Of a stretch of DNA of 64,000 bases, positions 23,941-31,706 are shown piece after piece. The stretch spans positions 930,001 through 994,000 of the forward strand of contig CBDCSR010000002.1 of the NCBI GenBank assembly GCA_965221785.1. The letters run 5' to 3'. This stretch comes from BD2-11 sp965221785 (GTDB lineage: Bacteria; Gemmatimonadota; Gemmatimonadetes; Longimicrobiales; Gaopeijiaceae). Every line of letters starts with the position of its first letter. Position 1 is the stretch's first letter. Below the pieces are notes generated by a model. It was not told where the DNA came from and did no database searches. It was given only the letters and a program-made list of their open reading frames with translations. The position numbers were made by a program, and so were the translations under genes.

Positions 23941-25195
23941 GCGCGAATGCTACGTCTTCGTCGTCCTGCCCGGGGAGACGGAGTTCACGGTCGCGGGCAG
24001 ATTCCGCGTCTCGACAACCCGCGCGGGATCTCCGCTGGGTGAGTTCGTCTACGGGCGGAGCTACCTCGGTCGCCCGGACGCCGTCGAGCTCGATCCCGTG
24101 GAGCTGCGTCTCGCCGAGCGCGTGTACCGGACGGGGCGCATGGGGGGCTTTTTCGGCGTCATTCGCGATGCCATGCCGGACTACTGGGGACGCCTGCTCA
24201 TCGAGAGGCGTTCCGGCAGTACGATGCCGGAGGAGTTCGATTACCTGATGCTGGGACCGGACGACCGCGCGGGTGCGCTCGGGTTCGGATTGCAGCTGGA
24301 GCCTCCGAGACCCCGGCGGCGATTCAACGCGGTAGTCGACCTTTCCCGGCTTCAGGCGGCTGCGGACGCGGTGCTCGCGGACAGGTTCGAGGTCACCGGC
24401 GCTGTCGCCGACCGCGCCCGCGAACTTCTTCTCGCAGGCACCTCGATGGGCGGTGCCCGGCCCAAGGCCCTGGTCGAGGACGGCGAAGCGCTGTGGATCG
24501 CGAAGTTCCGCCAGGAAAGCGACCGCTGGAACCTGCCCCGCGTGGAGCACGGCCTGCTCCGCCTCGCGCGGCGATGCGGGCTCGAAGCGGCCCGGAGCCG
24601 GGTCGAACGCATCGGTGACCGCGATGCGTTGCTGGTGCGCCGTTTCGACCGGGACTGGACCGGCGACGGCTACCTGCGCCACCGCATGGCGAGCGCGCTC
24701 ACCCTCCTGCGCGCCGATGACTCGCCCACGGACCGCAGGCGCTGGTCCTACCTTTCGCTCGCCGACGAGGTCAGGCGGGCAAGCGCATCACCTCGCGAAG
24801 ACCTGCGCGAGTTGTTCGGGCGAATGTGCTTCAACGCCGCAGCTTCCAACCTGGACGATCACCCGCGCAACCATGCCCTGCTGGCGCGGGACCGCAGCTG
24901 GCGCCTGAGCCCGGCCTACGACCTGGAGCCGATGCCGGTGGTTGCCGTCGAGCGACGTGACCTGGCCATGGTCTGCGGTCCCCATGGGCGGCACGCCAAC
25001 CGGGCCAACCTGCTGGCAGCCGCCGGGCGCTTTCTGCTGGGGCGCGACGAGGCCAGGGCCATCTTCAGTCATGTCACGGAGACGATTCGCGGATCCTGGC
25101 GCGAGACCATGCGCCGAGCCGGGGTGAGTGGACGAGACTGCGACCGCATCCGGAGCGCCTTCCTTTACGAAGGACTGTTTCCGGATGCGGGATGA
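23930..25195 (+). CDS. hipA: HipA-family serine/threonine kinase toxin
   Basis: A 421-residue HipA homologue, near the usual length of about 440. Landmarks are GRSYLGRPDAVELDP and the MPDYWGRLLI region, then the phosphate-binding loop AGTSMGGARPKAL, in which HipA proteins carry the regulatory autophosphorylated serine. Also visible are the catalytic segment NLDDHPRNHALL and the metal-binding SPAYDLEP. E. coli HipA phosphorylates glutamyl-tRNA synthetase and induces dormancy; the target here is unknown. The ATG at 23930 overlaps the end of hipB. All core motifs look intact, so the toxin should be active. Confidence 0.85.
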   Translation: MTSERECYVFVVLPGETEFTVAGRFRVSTTRAGSPLGEFVYGRSYLGRPDAVELDPVELRLAERVYRTGRMGGFFGVIRDAMPDYWGRLLIERRSGSTMPEEFDYLMLGPDDRAGALGFGLQLEPPRPRRRFNAVVDLSRLQAAADAVLADRFEVTGAVADRARELLLAGTSMGGARPKALVEDGEALWIAKFRQESDRWNLPRVEHGLLRLARRCGLEAARSRVERIGDRDALLVRRFDRDWTGDGYLRHRMASALTLLRADDSPTDRRRWSYLSLADEVRRASASPREDLRELFGRMCFNAAASNLDDHPRNHALLARDRSWRLSPAYDLEPMPVVAVERRDLAMVCGPHGRHANRANLLAAAGRFLLGRDEARAIFSHVTETIRGSWRETMRRAGVSGRDCDRIRSAFLYEGLFPDAG

Positions 25196-25373
25196 GCCAC
25201 CACGGCCTGGCGGTCCCTGCATCGCCACGCGATCTCTCCCTTGCTCCTCGCCTCGCCGCGATCCGGCGTCCGAGCCCGCTTCCGAGAGTCTGGCGGCACC
25301 TGGATTTGTTCGTGCTGAATGGGATGCGTATCATGTCCTCCCCGAGTTGGAACCACCTGTCGGAGTGCAAGCC

Positions 25374-26456
25374 ATGACTCGCCGAACATCGATCGTAGCG
25401 CCCACCTTTCTTTCCGTGCTGGCCCTCGGGATCATCCTCGCGCCCGCGCAACAGCTCGACGCGCAGACTCCGGGCACGGTCGCGCCTGCGGGCTCGATCG
25501 GCGACGTTCAGGGGCCCATCCTCAACGAGTTCGGAGAGGAGATCGTCGCCACCTTCTCGATCGTGGCGCGCGACCCCGCCACGGATGAACTGGGGATCGC
25601 GGTGCAGTCGCGGGCGTTTCGCGCGGGGGCGATCGTGTCGTATGCGAAGGCGGGAGTCGGGGCGATCGCGACCCAGGCGGCCGCCAACCAGACCTACGGG
25701 CCGCGCGGGCTGGAACTGCTGGAGATGGGGCTCTCGCCGGACGAGGTCGTGGAACACCTGACCGGGGCGGACCCCGGGCGCGACCGCCGCCAACTGGCCG
25801 TGATCGACGCGCACGGCCGGGTGCGCGCCTACACCGGATCCGGCACCAGCGCCTGGGCGGGGCACATCGAGGGCGAGAACTTCTCGGCCCAGGGCAACAT
25901 TCTGGCCGGCGAGGCGGTGGTGCAGGCGATGGCGGAGGCGTTCGAGTCGTCGACCGGGCCGCTCGCGCTGCGCCTGATGGATGCCCTCGATGCCGGCGAG
26001 GCCGCCGGGGGCGACGCACGCGGCAAGCAGGCCGGCGGGGTGCTGGTGGTGAAGCCCATCGGCGACTCGGGCCGCACCACGGACCGCTGGGTGGACGTGC
26101 GCGTGGACGACCACGCCGAGCCGTTCAGGGAGCTGCGCCGCCTGGTCAACATGTCGGTCTCGCGCATCCACTCGCGGGACGCGCGTGAGTTGGCCGCCGA
26201 AGGCCGGTTTGACGAAGCCATCGCGGCGCAGAAGGAAGCCATCGCGATCGTGCCCGGGGAGGATCAGCTCATCTACGGGCTGGCGCGGCTGTACGCCCGC
26301 GCGGGCGATGCCGCGGGCGCGGTCGCCACGCTCGAGGAAGCCATCGCCATTGACGCGCGCTGGCGCGGACTGGCCGCATCGCAGGCCGATTTCGACAACA
26401 TCCGCGGCAACGCGGAGTTCCGGAGACTCACCGGAAGAGACCCGGGAGGACAGTGA
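25374..26456 (+). CDS. Secreted DUF1028 protein with C-terminal TPR-like helices
   Basis: 360 residues: signal peptide (LSVLALGIILAPAQQLDAQ), then a DUF1028 domain, which has an Ntn-hydrolase-like look: ATFSIVARDPATDELGIAVQS, AGVGAIATQAAANQTYGPRGL, QLAVIDAHGRVRAYTG and AQGNILAGEAVVQAM. A C-terminal part of paired helices follows (AIAAQKEAIAIVPGEDQLIY, AVATLEEAIAID), like TPR units. The ATG at 25374 has GGAG eight bases upstream; the frame is open further upstream into the HipA 3' end but without support. Its stop overlaps a GTG of the next gene, RidA, and DUF1028 and RidA families are both linked to small nitrogenous metabolites. The exact reaction is unknown. Confidence 0.82.
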   Translation: MTRRTSIVAPTFLSVLALGIILAPAQQLDAQTPGTVAPAGSIGDVQGPILNEFGEEIVATFSIVARDPATDELGIAVQSRAFRAGAIVSYAKAGVGAIATQAAANQTYGPRGLELLEMGLSPDEVVEHLTGADPGRDRRQLAVIDAHGRVRAYTGSGTSAWAGHIEGENFSAQGNILAGEAVVQAMAEAFESSTGPLALRLMDALDAGEAAGGDARGKQAGGVLVVKPIGDSGRTTDRWVDVRVDDHAEPFRELRRLVNMSVSRIHSRDARELAAEGRFDEAIAAQKEAIAIVPGEDQLIYGLARLYARAGDAAGAVATLEEAIAIDARWRGLAASQADFDNIRGNAEFRRLTGRDPGGQ

Positions 26457-26487
26457 CCATGAGATTCCAGAGGACAATGACCATGAG
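26448..26487 (+). repeat. Tandem duplication of a ribosome-site/start-codon segment
   Basis: GGACAGTGACCATGAG (26448-26463) recurs as GGACAATGACCATGAG (26472-26487), a 24-base period with one mismatch. Each copy carries an AGGA-like site and an ATG in the RidA frame, so the gene has two usable start regions eight codons apart. Confidence 0.6.
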
Positions 26488-27013
26488 CGTTCGCGCATTC
26501 CGCCGTTTCCGCGCATGCCCTGTTTTGCGCCCATCCTCCGTTTTCCGCGCATCCTTCGCTTTCATCGTCCTTGCCACGCTTCCCGCCTGCGCCGGCGACG
26601 TGACGCTGGACGTAAACGCCGACGGGCTGCTGCGGGAGCGGAGCTACGTCAACCCGCGCTCGGCAGCCGATCCGGACGTGCCGCCCTTCAGCGCCGGCGT
26701 GATGGTGGGCAACACCTTCCACGTGTCGGGGACGCTGGGGCTCGGACCCGACCAGACCGTGCCCGAAACCGCCCAGGAGGAGGCCCGCAACGTTCTCACC
26801 AACGTGCAGAACACGCTGGAGGCCGCGGGGCTCACCATGGACGACCTGGTGTCGGTGCAGGTGTACGCCTCGGATGTCGCGGACTACGGGGCATTCAACG
26901 AGGTCTACCGCACCTTCTTCACCCAGGAGTATCCGGCGCGTGCGTTCCTGGGCTCGGGCCCGTTGCTCTTCGGGGCGCGCTTCGAGGTGCTGGGGTTCGC
27001 GGTCGCGCGATAG
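26459..27013 (+). CDS. RidA/YjgF-family protein with a lipoprotein signal
   Basis: Up to 184 residues. The N-terminal part is basic and then hydrophobic (FRASFAFIVLATLPACAG), with the lipobox TLPAC. The remainder is a RidA domain: PFSAGVMVGNTFHVSGTLGL, EEARNVLTNVQNTLEAAGLT, DLVSVQVYASDVADYGAFNE and YPARAFLGSGPLLFGARFEV. Canonical RidA proteins hydrolyse reactive enamine/imine intermediates using an Arg near the end (usually TR-). Here the corresponding place reads PARAFLGSG, with an Arg preserved. Candidate starts are ATG 26459, 26477 or 26483, because the start region is duplicated. Being exported makes it atypical, as most RidA are cytoplasmic. It is coupled to the DUF1028 gene. Confidence 0.8.
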   Translation: MRFQRTMTMSVRAFRRFRACPVLRPSSVFRASFAFIVLATLPACAGDVTLDVNADGLLRERSYVNPRSAADPDVPPFSAGVMVGNTFHVSGTLGLGPDQTVPETAQEEARNVLTNVQNTLEAAGLTMDDLVSVQVYASDVADYGAFNEVYRTFFTQEYPARAFLGSGPLLFGARFEVLGFAVAR

Positions 27014-27016
27014 GGC

Positions 27017-28030
27017 TCAGAACGTAATCACCAGCTCCCGCATGCGGCGCTTGGCGGCCTCGTCCGGAAAGCGCCCCAGCGCCGAGTGCATGTTCTCCAC
27101 GAGGTGCACCGGGTTCGAGGTCTCGGTGAGCGCGCAGGTCACCGCCGGGTGCGACAGCACGTACTTGAGTGAGAACTGGGCCCAGCTCTCGCAGTCGAAC
27201 TCGGCCGCCCACTCCGGGAGCTGGTGCGGCGCAACCCGCCCGAAGTAGCTCCCGTTCATGAAGGGCCGGTTGGTCAGCACGGCCAGCCCCTGATCCTGCG
27301 CCAGCGGCAGGATCCTCTCTTCCGCGAGCGGCTCCATGACCGAGTAGTTCACGTGCACGAAGTCGAACGGCTCGCTGCGCATGAAGGCCTCCAGCCGCTC
27401 GAAGTTGCGGTACGCGGAGACCGTGACGCCGATGTAGCGCGCCTCGCCGCTGTCCTTCCAGGCGCGCACGTTGGGCCAGTGGACATCGAGGTCGCGCAGG
27501 CTCTCGACCTGAAGCAGGTCCAGGGTCGGGCGTCCGAAGAGCCGCTGCGACTGCCGCATCTGGGCGATGCCCGCCTCCTCTCCCTCGGTGTTGATCTTGG
27601 CGGCGAGGAAGAGGCTGTCCTGAAACCGGGGCCGGGTGAGGACCCCGCCGAACTCGCGGTCGATCTCCACGGTTCGGGGCGAAGTGTCGACCACGCGACC
27701 GCCCTGGTCGAGCAGCGTTCCGAGCACCGCCTGCAGCGGCTCCGTGCCCTCGGTGGGAATCTCGAGCACGGGCTTCGAAGAGCCGAAACCGACGATGGGA
27801 AGGCGCTCGCCGGTGCCGGGGATCTCGCGGGTGGGGAAGGCCTGTTGCGGCGGGAGGGCACGCGCGGCGGGCGAGGACGTTTCGGGCGCTTGGAGTGTCT
27901 CCGGGCCTGCGGCGCCTTCCCTGGCGGACATCCCCCTTCCTTCGAGCAGGCTGCGCGGGAGGGAGAGCACTGCGCCCAGCCCGGCGAGGCGTGTCAGGAA
28001 GTCGCGGCGGTTGGTGTTGTCGGATTTCAT
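27017..28030 (-). CDS. Tat-exported aldo/keto reductase homologue, catalytic residues altered
   Basis: 337 residues. The ATG at 28030 has AGGAGG just upstream and begins a twin-arginine signal (NRRDFLTRLAGLGAVLSLP). The body is an aldo/keto-reductase barrel: LPIVGFGSS, GGRVVDTSPRTVEIDREFGG, DSLFLAAKINTEG, LDLLQVESL, ARYIGVTVSAYRNFERLEAF, FVHVNYSVMEP, LAVLTNRPFMNGS and the late VTCALTETSNPVHLVENM. The catalytic Tyr normally found in DTA--YG is not seen (DTSPRTVE), and the active-site His position is Ser in LLQVESL, while the Lys (AAK) remains. It is therefore probably not a standard NADPH reductase. The gene converges on RidA, with the stops three bases apart. Confidence 0.78.
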   Translation of the reverse strand: MKSDNTNRRDFLTRLAGLGAVLSLPRSLLEGRGMSAREGAAGPETLQAPETSSPAARALPPQQAFPTREIPGTGERLPIVGFGSSKPVLEIPTEGTEPLQAVLGTLLDQGGRVVDTSPRTVEIDREFGGVLTRPRFQDSLFLAAKINTEGEEAGIAQMRQSQRLFGRPTLDLLQVESLRDLDVHWPNVRAWKDSGEARYIGVTVSAYRNFERLEAFMRSEPFDFVHVNYSVMEPLAEERILPLAQDQGLAVLTNRPFMNGSYFGRVAPHQLPEWAAEFDCESWAQFSLKYVLSHPAVTCALTETSNPVHLVENMHSALGRFPDEAAKRRMRELVITF

Positions 28031-28156
28031 CTCGCCTCCTCTCTGGGGTCCACCAGGCTCGGTGCTGAGGGCACGCCCTGAAACAATGCGGTCAAACTTC
28101 ACGGGCCGCCACCGACCGATCCATCTCCTCGTCCCGGTCATCCACTCTTCTGCGGG

Positions 28157-29830
28157 TCAGGCTTCCAGCAACTCGTCCAAGGCCTCCCGCGCGGCGGCCT
28201 CGATCTCCCAGGGGATGGCCGAGTCCCGATGGAGCGCGGCCCCGTTGGACAGGACAGCCCGTTCGCCCGTCGGCGGGGCGCCGCGATGTACCGACGGGAC
28301 GGGAGGCAGAGCTGGCCCCGAGCGCTGCTCCGCTGAATCCGCCCGGGATCGCTGCTTTGGCGCATCGGCCAGCATCCTCCCGGTGCGCGTGAAGAACAGC
28401 ACCGTCCCGTCGGTTGCCACCGATACCTTCACCCGCCCCTCGTGAACGGCGCGGTGGTGCCGCCGGCAGAGCAGCACCGTGTTTCCGAGGCTCGTCTCGC
28501 CGCCGTCCGCCCAGTGCTTCACGTGATGTGCCTCGGTAAACCGGCAGCCACACCCGGGAAAGCGGCATCCACGGTCGCGCTCCTCCAGCGCCCGCCGGAT
28601 GTGCGGCGGGATCGTGCGCGTCCTCCGACCGACGCTCAGCACCGCCCCGTCCCTCGCGTGCACCATCGCGACCACCGCCGCATCGCACGCCATGCGCCGC
28701 GACGTTTCCGCGGAAACCCGGATCCCGTCCAGGTCCGAGCGTCCGGGCTCACCTTCCTCCGCGAGTGTCGCGGCATCGCAATGGACCATGACCTGGTAGC
28801 GCTCGGCCCGGGTGCCGGACTCGACTTGATGCCCCGAGTCCGAACCGCCCGTCGATCCATCCTCCGGCGTCGCACTCGACTCGCCGCCCCCGAAACCCGC
28901 CGCCAGCGCGCGCTCCGCCAGCAGCCCCACCGCATCCGCCCGGCGCTGCTTCGGTTCGGGACGCGGGTCCGTCCTCTCGATTCGCGGGTCCGTCCTGTCG
29001 GTTCCCAAGTCACGCGCCTTCGCCCCCGTGCGCGCATCGGTTGCCCCATCCTCGCGCCGGAACAGCGCATCGGACGCCGCCTCCACCGCCCTCATCAGCA
29101 GCGCTCCGACCTCGGGTTCGAGCCGGCCCCTCACCACGTACATCCCGTCGCCGTCCACGAAGACCGAGAACGCGCGGCTGCGGTGCCGGGCCTGCTCGGC
29201 CGTAAGCTCCGCGTCGCGCGACAGCTTCTTCCACATGCGCACCATCTGCTCCAGCTTCGCCGCCGAACCGGCGCGCGCGAACTCGAGCAGCTTCGCCTCG
29301 CTCCCGGGCGTGGCCACGCGCGTCAGCGCGCGCACCTTGGCATAGGAGATGCTCCCCTCCCGCAGCGCGTCGGCCGTCCGCGGCAGCTTCTCCAGCGCAC
29401 GCGCGGCCCGGACCCGTTCGCGCGCCGGGCCGATCTTGATGCCGATCCGCCAGGCCAGCCACTCGGCACAGGAACCGAAGCCGTCCTTCCATCCGCCCCG
29501 GCGGTCGAAGTCGGCGATGAGGGCCATCATCTGCGCTTCCGCGGAGTTGATGCGCGCGGCCAGCTCCGCGATGCGCTCGCCGAGCCTGGCGAGGTCGGCG
29601 GCGGGCTTGCCGGCCTCGGGACGGGACGCCTCGGCGGACGCGGCTCGAGTGCCGTAACCGGAGCGCGCCGTGATGGAGTCCGGCGACTGGTCGTCGTCGC
29701 GGGAAGTGGCAGCGCCGGACGCGGAGAGTGCTTCGGCCGCCGGTAGGGCACCCCCCGGTTCCCGCACCATCGCGGGCCACGGAGAAGGCTTCCGGAGGAT
29801 GTCGTAGAGAACGTCCGGGGATGCGATCAT
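28157..29830 (-). CDS. DUF222-HNH endonuclease (13E12-repeat-like)
   Basis: 557 residues. The helical DUF222 domain spans roughly 70-330 (RLGERIAELAARINSAEAQ, CAEWLAWRIGIKIGPARERV, ALEKLPRTADALREGSISYAKVRALTRVA). A low-complexity charged region follows (DLGTDRTDPRIERTDPRPEP), then the C-terminal HNH nuclease CRFPGCGCRFTEAHHVKHWADGGETS with NTVLLCRRHHRAVHEG. The cysteine pairs and HH/N/H pattern look complete. The family is common in actinobacteria and Gemmatimonadota and often multicopy; its biological role is unsettled. The ATG at 29830 follows GGGAGGA by four bases, and a promoter lies just upstream. The repeated TDPR tract is a likely source of length variation. Confidence 0.85.
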   Translation of the reverse strand: MIASPDVLYDILRKPSPWPAMVREPGGALPAAEALSASGAATSRDDDQSPDSITARSGYGTRAASAEASRPEAGKPAADLARLGERIAELAARINSAEAQMMALIADFDRRGGWKDGFGSCAEWLAWRIGIKIGPARERVRAARALEKLPRTADALREGSISYAKVRALTRVATPGSEAKLLEFARAGSAAKLEQMVRMWKKLSRDAELTAEQARHRSRAFSVFVDGDGMYVVRGRLEPEVGALLMRAVEAASDALFRREDGATDARTGAKARDLGTDRTDPRIERTDPRPEPKQRRADAVGLLAERALAAGFGGGESSATPEDGSTGGSDSGHQVESGTRAERYQVMVHCDAATLAEEGEPGRSDLDGIRVSAETSRRMACDAAVVAMVHARDGAVLSVGRRTRTIPPHIRRALEERDRGCRFPGCGCRFTEAHHVKHWADGGETSLGNTVLLCRRHHRAVHEGRVKVSVATDGTVLFFTRTGRMLADAPKQRSRADSAEQRSGPALPPVPSVHRGAPPTGERAVLSNGAALHRDSAIPWEIEAAAREALDELLEA

Positions 29831-29848
29831 CGTTCCTCCCAACATGCG

Positions 29849-29877
29849 ATTGTACAATGACTTACGTACAAATATAA
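29849..29877 (-). promoter_or_regulatory. Promoter and inverted repeat of the HNH gene
   Basis: Read on the minus strand: TTATAT (29877-29872), a 17-base spacer, TACAAT (29854-29849). The first transcribed base would be near 29842, leaving a leader of about a dozen bases that carries GGGAGGA. TTGTAC (29850-29855) and GTACAA (29866-29871) form an inverted repeat over the promoter and may be an operator. Confidence 0.5.
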
Positions 29878-29908
29878 CGGCCCCGAAATCGGCTTCTCAG
29901 GATGCCCT

Positions 29909-30409
29909 GTGGTGGCCGGGACGGGGTTGGGAAACCTCCCGGGGAGGAACGGGGCTGCGAAGGTCGTCAGCGCGTCCGTGAGAGCCCTTGGCAGGCTGGA
30001 GCATCCGCGATATCGGACTCTGCAGAATCGCGAGCTCCAAAGTTGTCAATGGCAGATGGGGACTCCGCTATGTGAATTCGGGACGGCCGCGCGCCGGGTC
30101 CCGCAGCGGTGGGGGCGCCCAACCTGTCAATGGCAGATTGGGCCTTCCGAGTGTGAATTCGGGACGTGCTGGTCCGCCAGCGTCACGGACGCCGAACGAG
30201 GCCAATGGCAGATTGGCACGCGGGAATGCGAGTTCGGGACGGTCGAGTCCCGGTTGAACGCCCTACGGGCGCGCCAATGGCTCGCCGGGACAGCGCGGGG
30301 ACGCCGCTACGGCTTCGTCGGGTTGCGGAACGCTCTCACGACTCGTCCGACGCCAGCCGGGTCCGCTCCCGCAGCAGACGCTGGTAGTCTTCCTCGGTCA
30401 GGTACGTGA
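29909..30409 (+). CDS. Unrecognised ORF with four in-frame QWQIG..ECEFGT repeats
   Basis: A 166-codon frame from a GTG at 29909 (AGGA eight bases upstream). I do not recognise the protein. It contains three clear repeats, CQWQMGTPLCEFGT, CQWQIGPSECEFGT and GQWQIGTRECEFGT, and a degenerate fourth beginning RQWLAGTARG. They are spaced 27, 25 and 24 codons apart, so the frame is kept. Between repeats two and three, four codons differ only in the third base (Gly, Glu, Cys, Glu), which favours a translated sequence. The linkers are Arg/Ser-rich and variable. The last 74 bases overlap the 3' end of the opposite-strand cytochrome gene. It could be a small repeat protein, a modified-peptide precursor, or a noncoding repeat. 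Confidence 0.35.
   Translation: MVAGTGLGNLPGRNGAAKVVSASVRALGRLEHPRYRTLQNRELQSCQWQMGTPLCEFGTAARRVPQRWGRPTCQWQIGPSECEFGTCWSASVTDAERGQWQIGTRECEFGTVESRLNALRARQWLAGTARGRRYGFVGLRNALTTRPTPAGSAPAADAGSLPRSGT
30047..30300 (+). repeat. Four-unit spaced repeat (39-base units, 72-81 base period)
   Basis: Units begin with CAATGG at 30047, 30128, 30203 and 30275. The first three match over about 39 bases, sharing CAATGGCAGAT at one end and GARTTCGGGACG at the other; the fourth is degenerate. All periods (81, 75, 72) are multiples of three. Units one to three sit outside other recognised genes. Confidence 0.75.
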
Positions 30410-31706
30410 CCCCCACCCAGGCGTGCGACATCTCGTCCACCCCGCGCGCGCCGAACAACACCCACTGGTCCGGATCCGGGTTGATCGGGTTGTTGGCGGA
30501 GTTGTCGAACTGTGAGTGGAAGAGGAGCACGGTGCCCTTCGGCAGCAGCGGCTGTACGTCGTCTTCGTAGATGTAGGCGATCTGCCAGTTGTGGTTGTAC
30601 TGGTTCACGCGGCTGAGCATCTCCCGGCGACCGTCGGGATAGATGGCCTCCATCGACATCGCCGTGCCCCGCATGTGCATGTGAGGCCGGAAGCTCTGCA
30701 GGAGCGCCGGCTGCTCGAGCACGTAGGCATGCTCCAGGGTCAGGAAGCCGTGCGGCGGGATGATCAGGTCGCGGGCGCGCGGGCCCGTCCTGAACGTGCC
30801 GTCGATAAGGTGCCGCTGTTCGCCCGATGACGACAGCTCGGGCTCGTATCCTGGAGGATAGAGCCAGACCCCGGCCTCCACCACGTCGTCCGGCACCGGG
30901 GTGCCTATCGGGAAATAGTGGAGCCCCCAGGAGATCTGCGCCGGCCCGGGAAGCAGGAGCTTGCCCATTCCGTCGGGCAACTTGTCCCAGCGCTTGCCGA
31001 CGCCCATGCCGACCAGCTCCATCCGGTAGCCGTCCTGCACGAAGCGCACGTGTCCGTGGTGTACGACCTTGACGCCCAGCGGATACGAGGGCTTGAACTC
31101 CGCCGCCCGGATCCAGCGGCGCTCCGCGAGCCCCTCGAACTCCACGGTGTGGTCCCACCACTGGTCCTGGCCGTTGGCGACGACCGTGAACGGCTCTGAA
31201 CGCACCACGAAGTCGGGCGGGCCCAACTCCGCCTCGAGTTCCCATTCATACGCGGGCGGATACTCGACGGGCGGCGGCATGTCGGCAGGGTCACCCTCGG
31301 GCGCGCCGGCGTCGGCCCATTGGACGATGGTGGCGATCTCGTCGTCGCTTAGCGAGATGTCGTTCTCGTACTCCTGGATCCCGACCGTCTTGTCGAGGTG
31401 CCAGGGCGGCATGATGCGCTGCTGTACGCGGTAGCGGATGAGCGGCGCGAACGGAACCGTCTGCTCGTAGTTGAGGAGCGGCATGGGGCCGATGCCGTCG
31501 GGCCGGTGGCACTGCTGGCACGAGCGCTGGATGATGGGCGCGACGTCGCGCGAGTAGGTGGGGGCGTCGTTGTCGGTCGCCATGGCGACCACGGCGCCTG
31601 CCGGACCCGTGTCCGCATTCTGGGCGGCGGTGGGTGTTCCCCGGGCAAGCCCGAGGACCAGCGGAAGGGCCACGAGGGCCGTATGGATCCGGAAGCCGCG
31701 AGTCAT
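30336..31706 (-). CDS. Cytochrome c / copper type II monooxygenase-like (PHM/DBH-fold) protein
   Basis: 456 residues with a signal peptide (LVALPLVLGLARG). A c-type haem domain comes first: VAPIIQRSCQQCHRPDGIGP (CxxCH), with PPWHLD supplying possible later ligands. A tandem beta-sandwich domain of the copper type II ascorbate-dependent monooxygenase class follows, with the HHGH motif (VVHHGHVRF) and HMHMRG, which match the two copper-site histidine clusters. Such proteins hydroxylate C-H bonds in the eukaryotic enzymes; bacterial haem-fused forms are poorly characterised. The ATG at 31706 overlaps the TGA of the upstream gene (ATGA), so it is coupled to it and part of the PQQ dehydrogenase operon. 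Location: periplasm. Confidence 0.8.
   Translation of the reverse strand: MTRGFRIHTALVALPLVLGLARGTPTAAQNADTGPAGAVVAMATDNDAPTYSRDVAPIIQRSCQQCHRPDGIGPMPLLNYEQTVPFAPLIRYRVQQRIMPPWHLDKTVGIQEYENDISLSDDEIATIVQWADAGAPEGDPADMPPPVEYPPAYEWELEAELGPPDFVVRSEPFTVVANGQDQWWDHTVEFEGLAERRWIRAAEFKPSYPLGVKVVHHGHVRFVQDGYRMELVGMGVGKRWDKLPDGMGKLLLPGPAQISWGLHYFPIGTPVPDDVVEAGVWLYPPGYEPELSSSGEQRHLIDGTFRTGPRARDLIIPPHGFLTLEHAYVLEQPALLQSFRPHMHMRGTAMSMEAIYPDGRREMLSRVNQYNHNWQIAYIYEDDVQPLLPKGTVLLFHSQFDNSANNPINPDPDQWVLFGARGVDEMSHAWVGVTYLTEEDYQRLLRERTRLASDES

Noticed and set aside
28442..29746. 434-codon plus-strand frame
   Set aside because: Shadow of the DUF222-HNH gene; no domain and skewed composition.
30047..30300. CRISPR array
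   Set aside because: Only four units, spacers unequal and in codon multiples, units diverged by synonymous changes, and no cas genes nearby.
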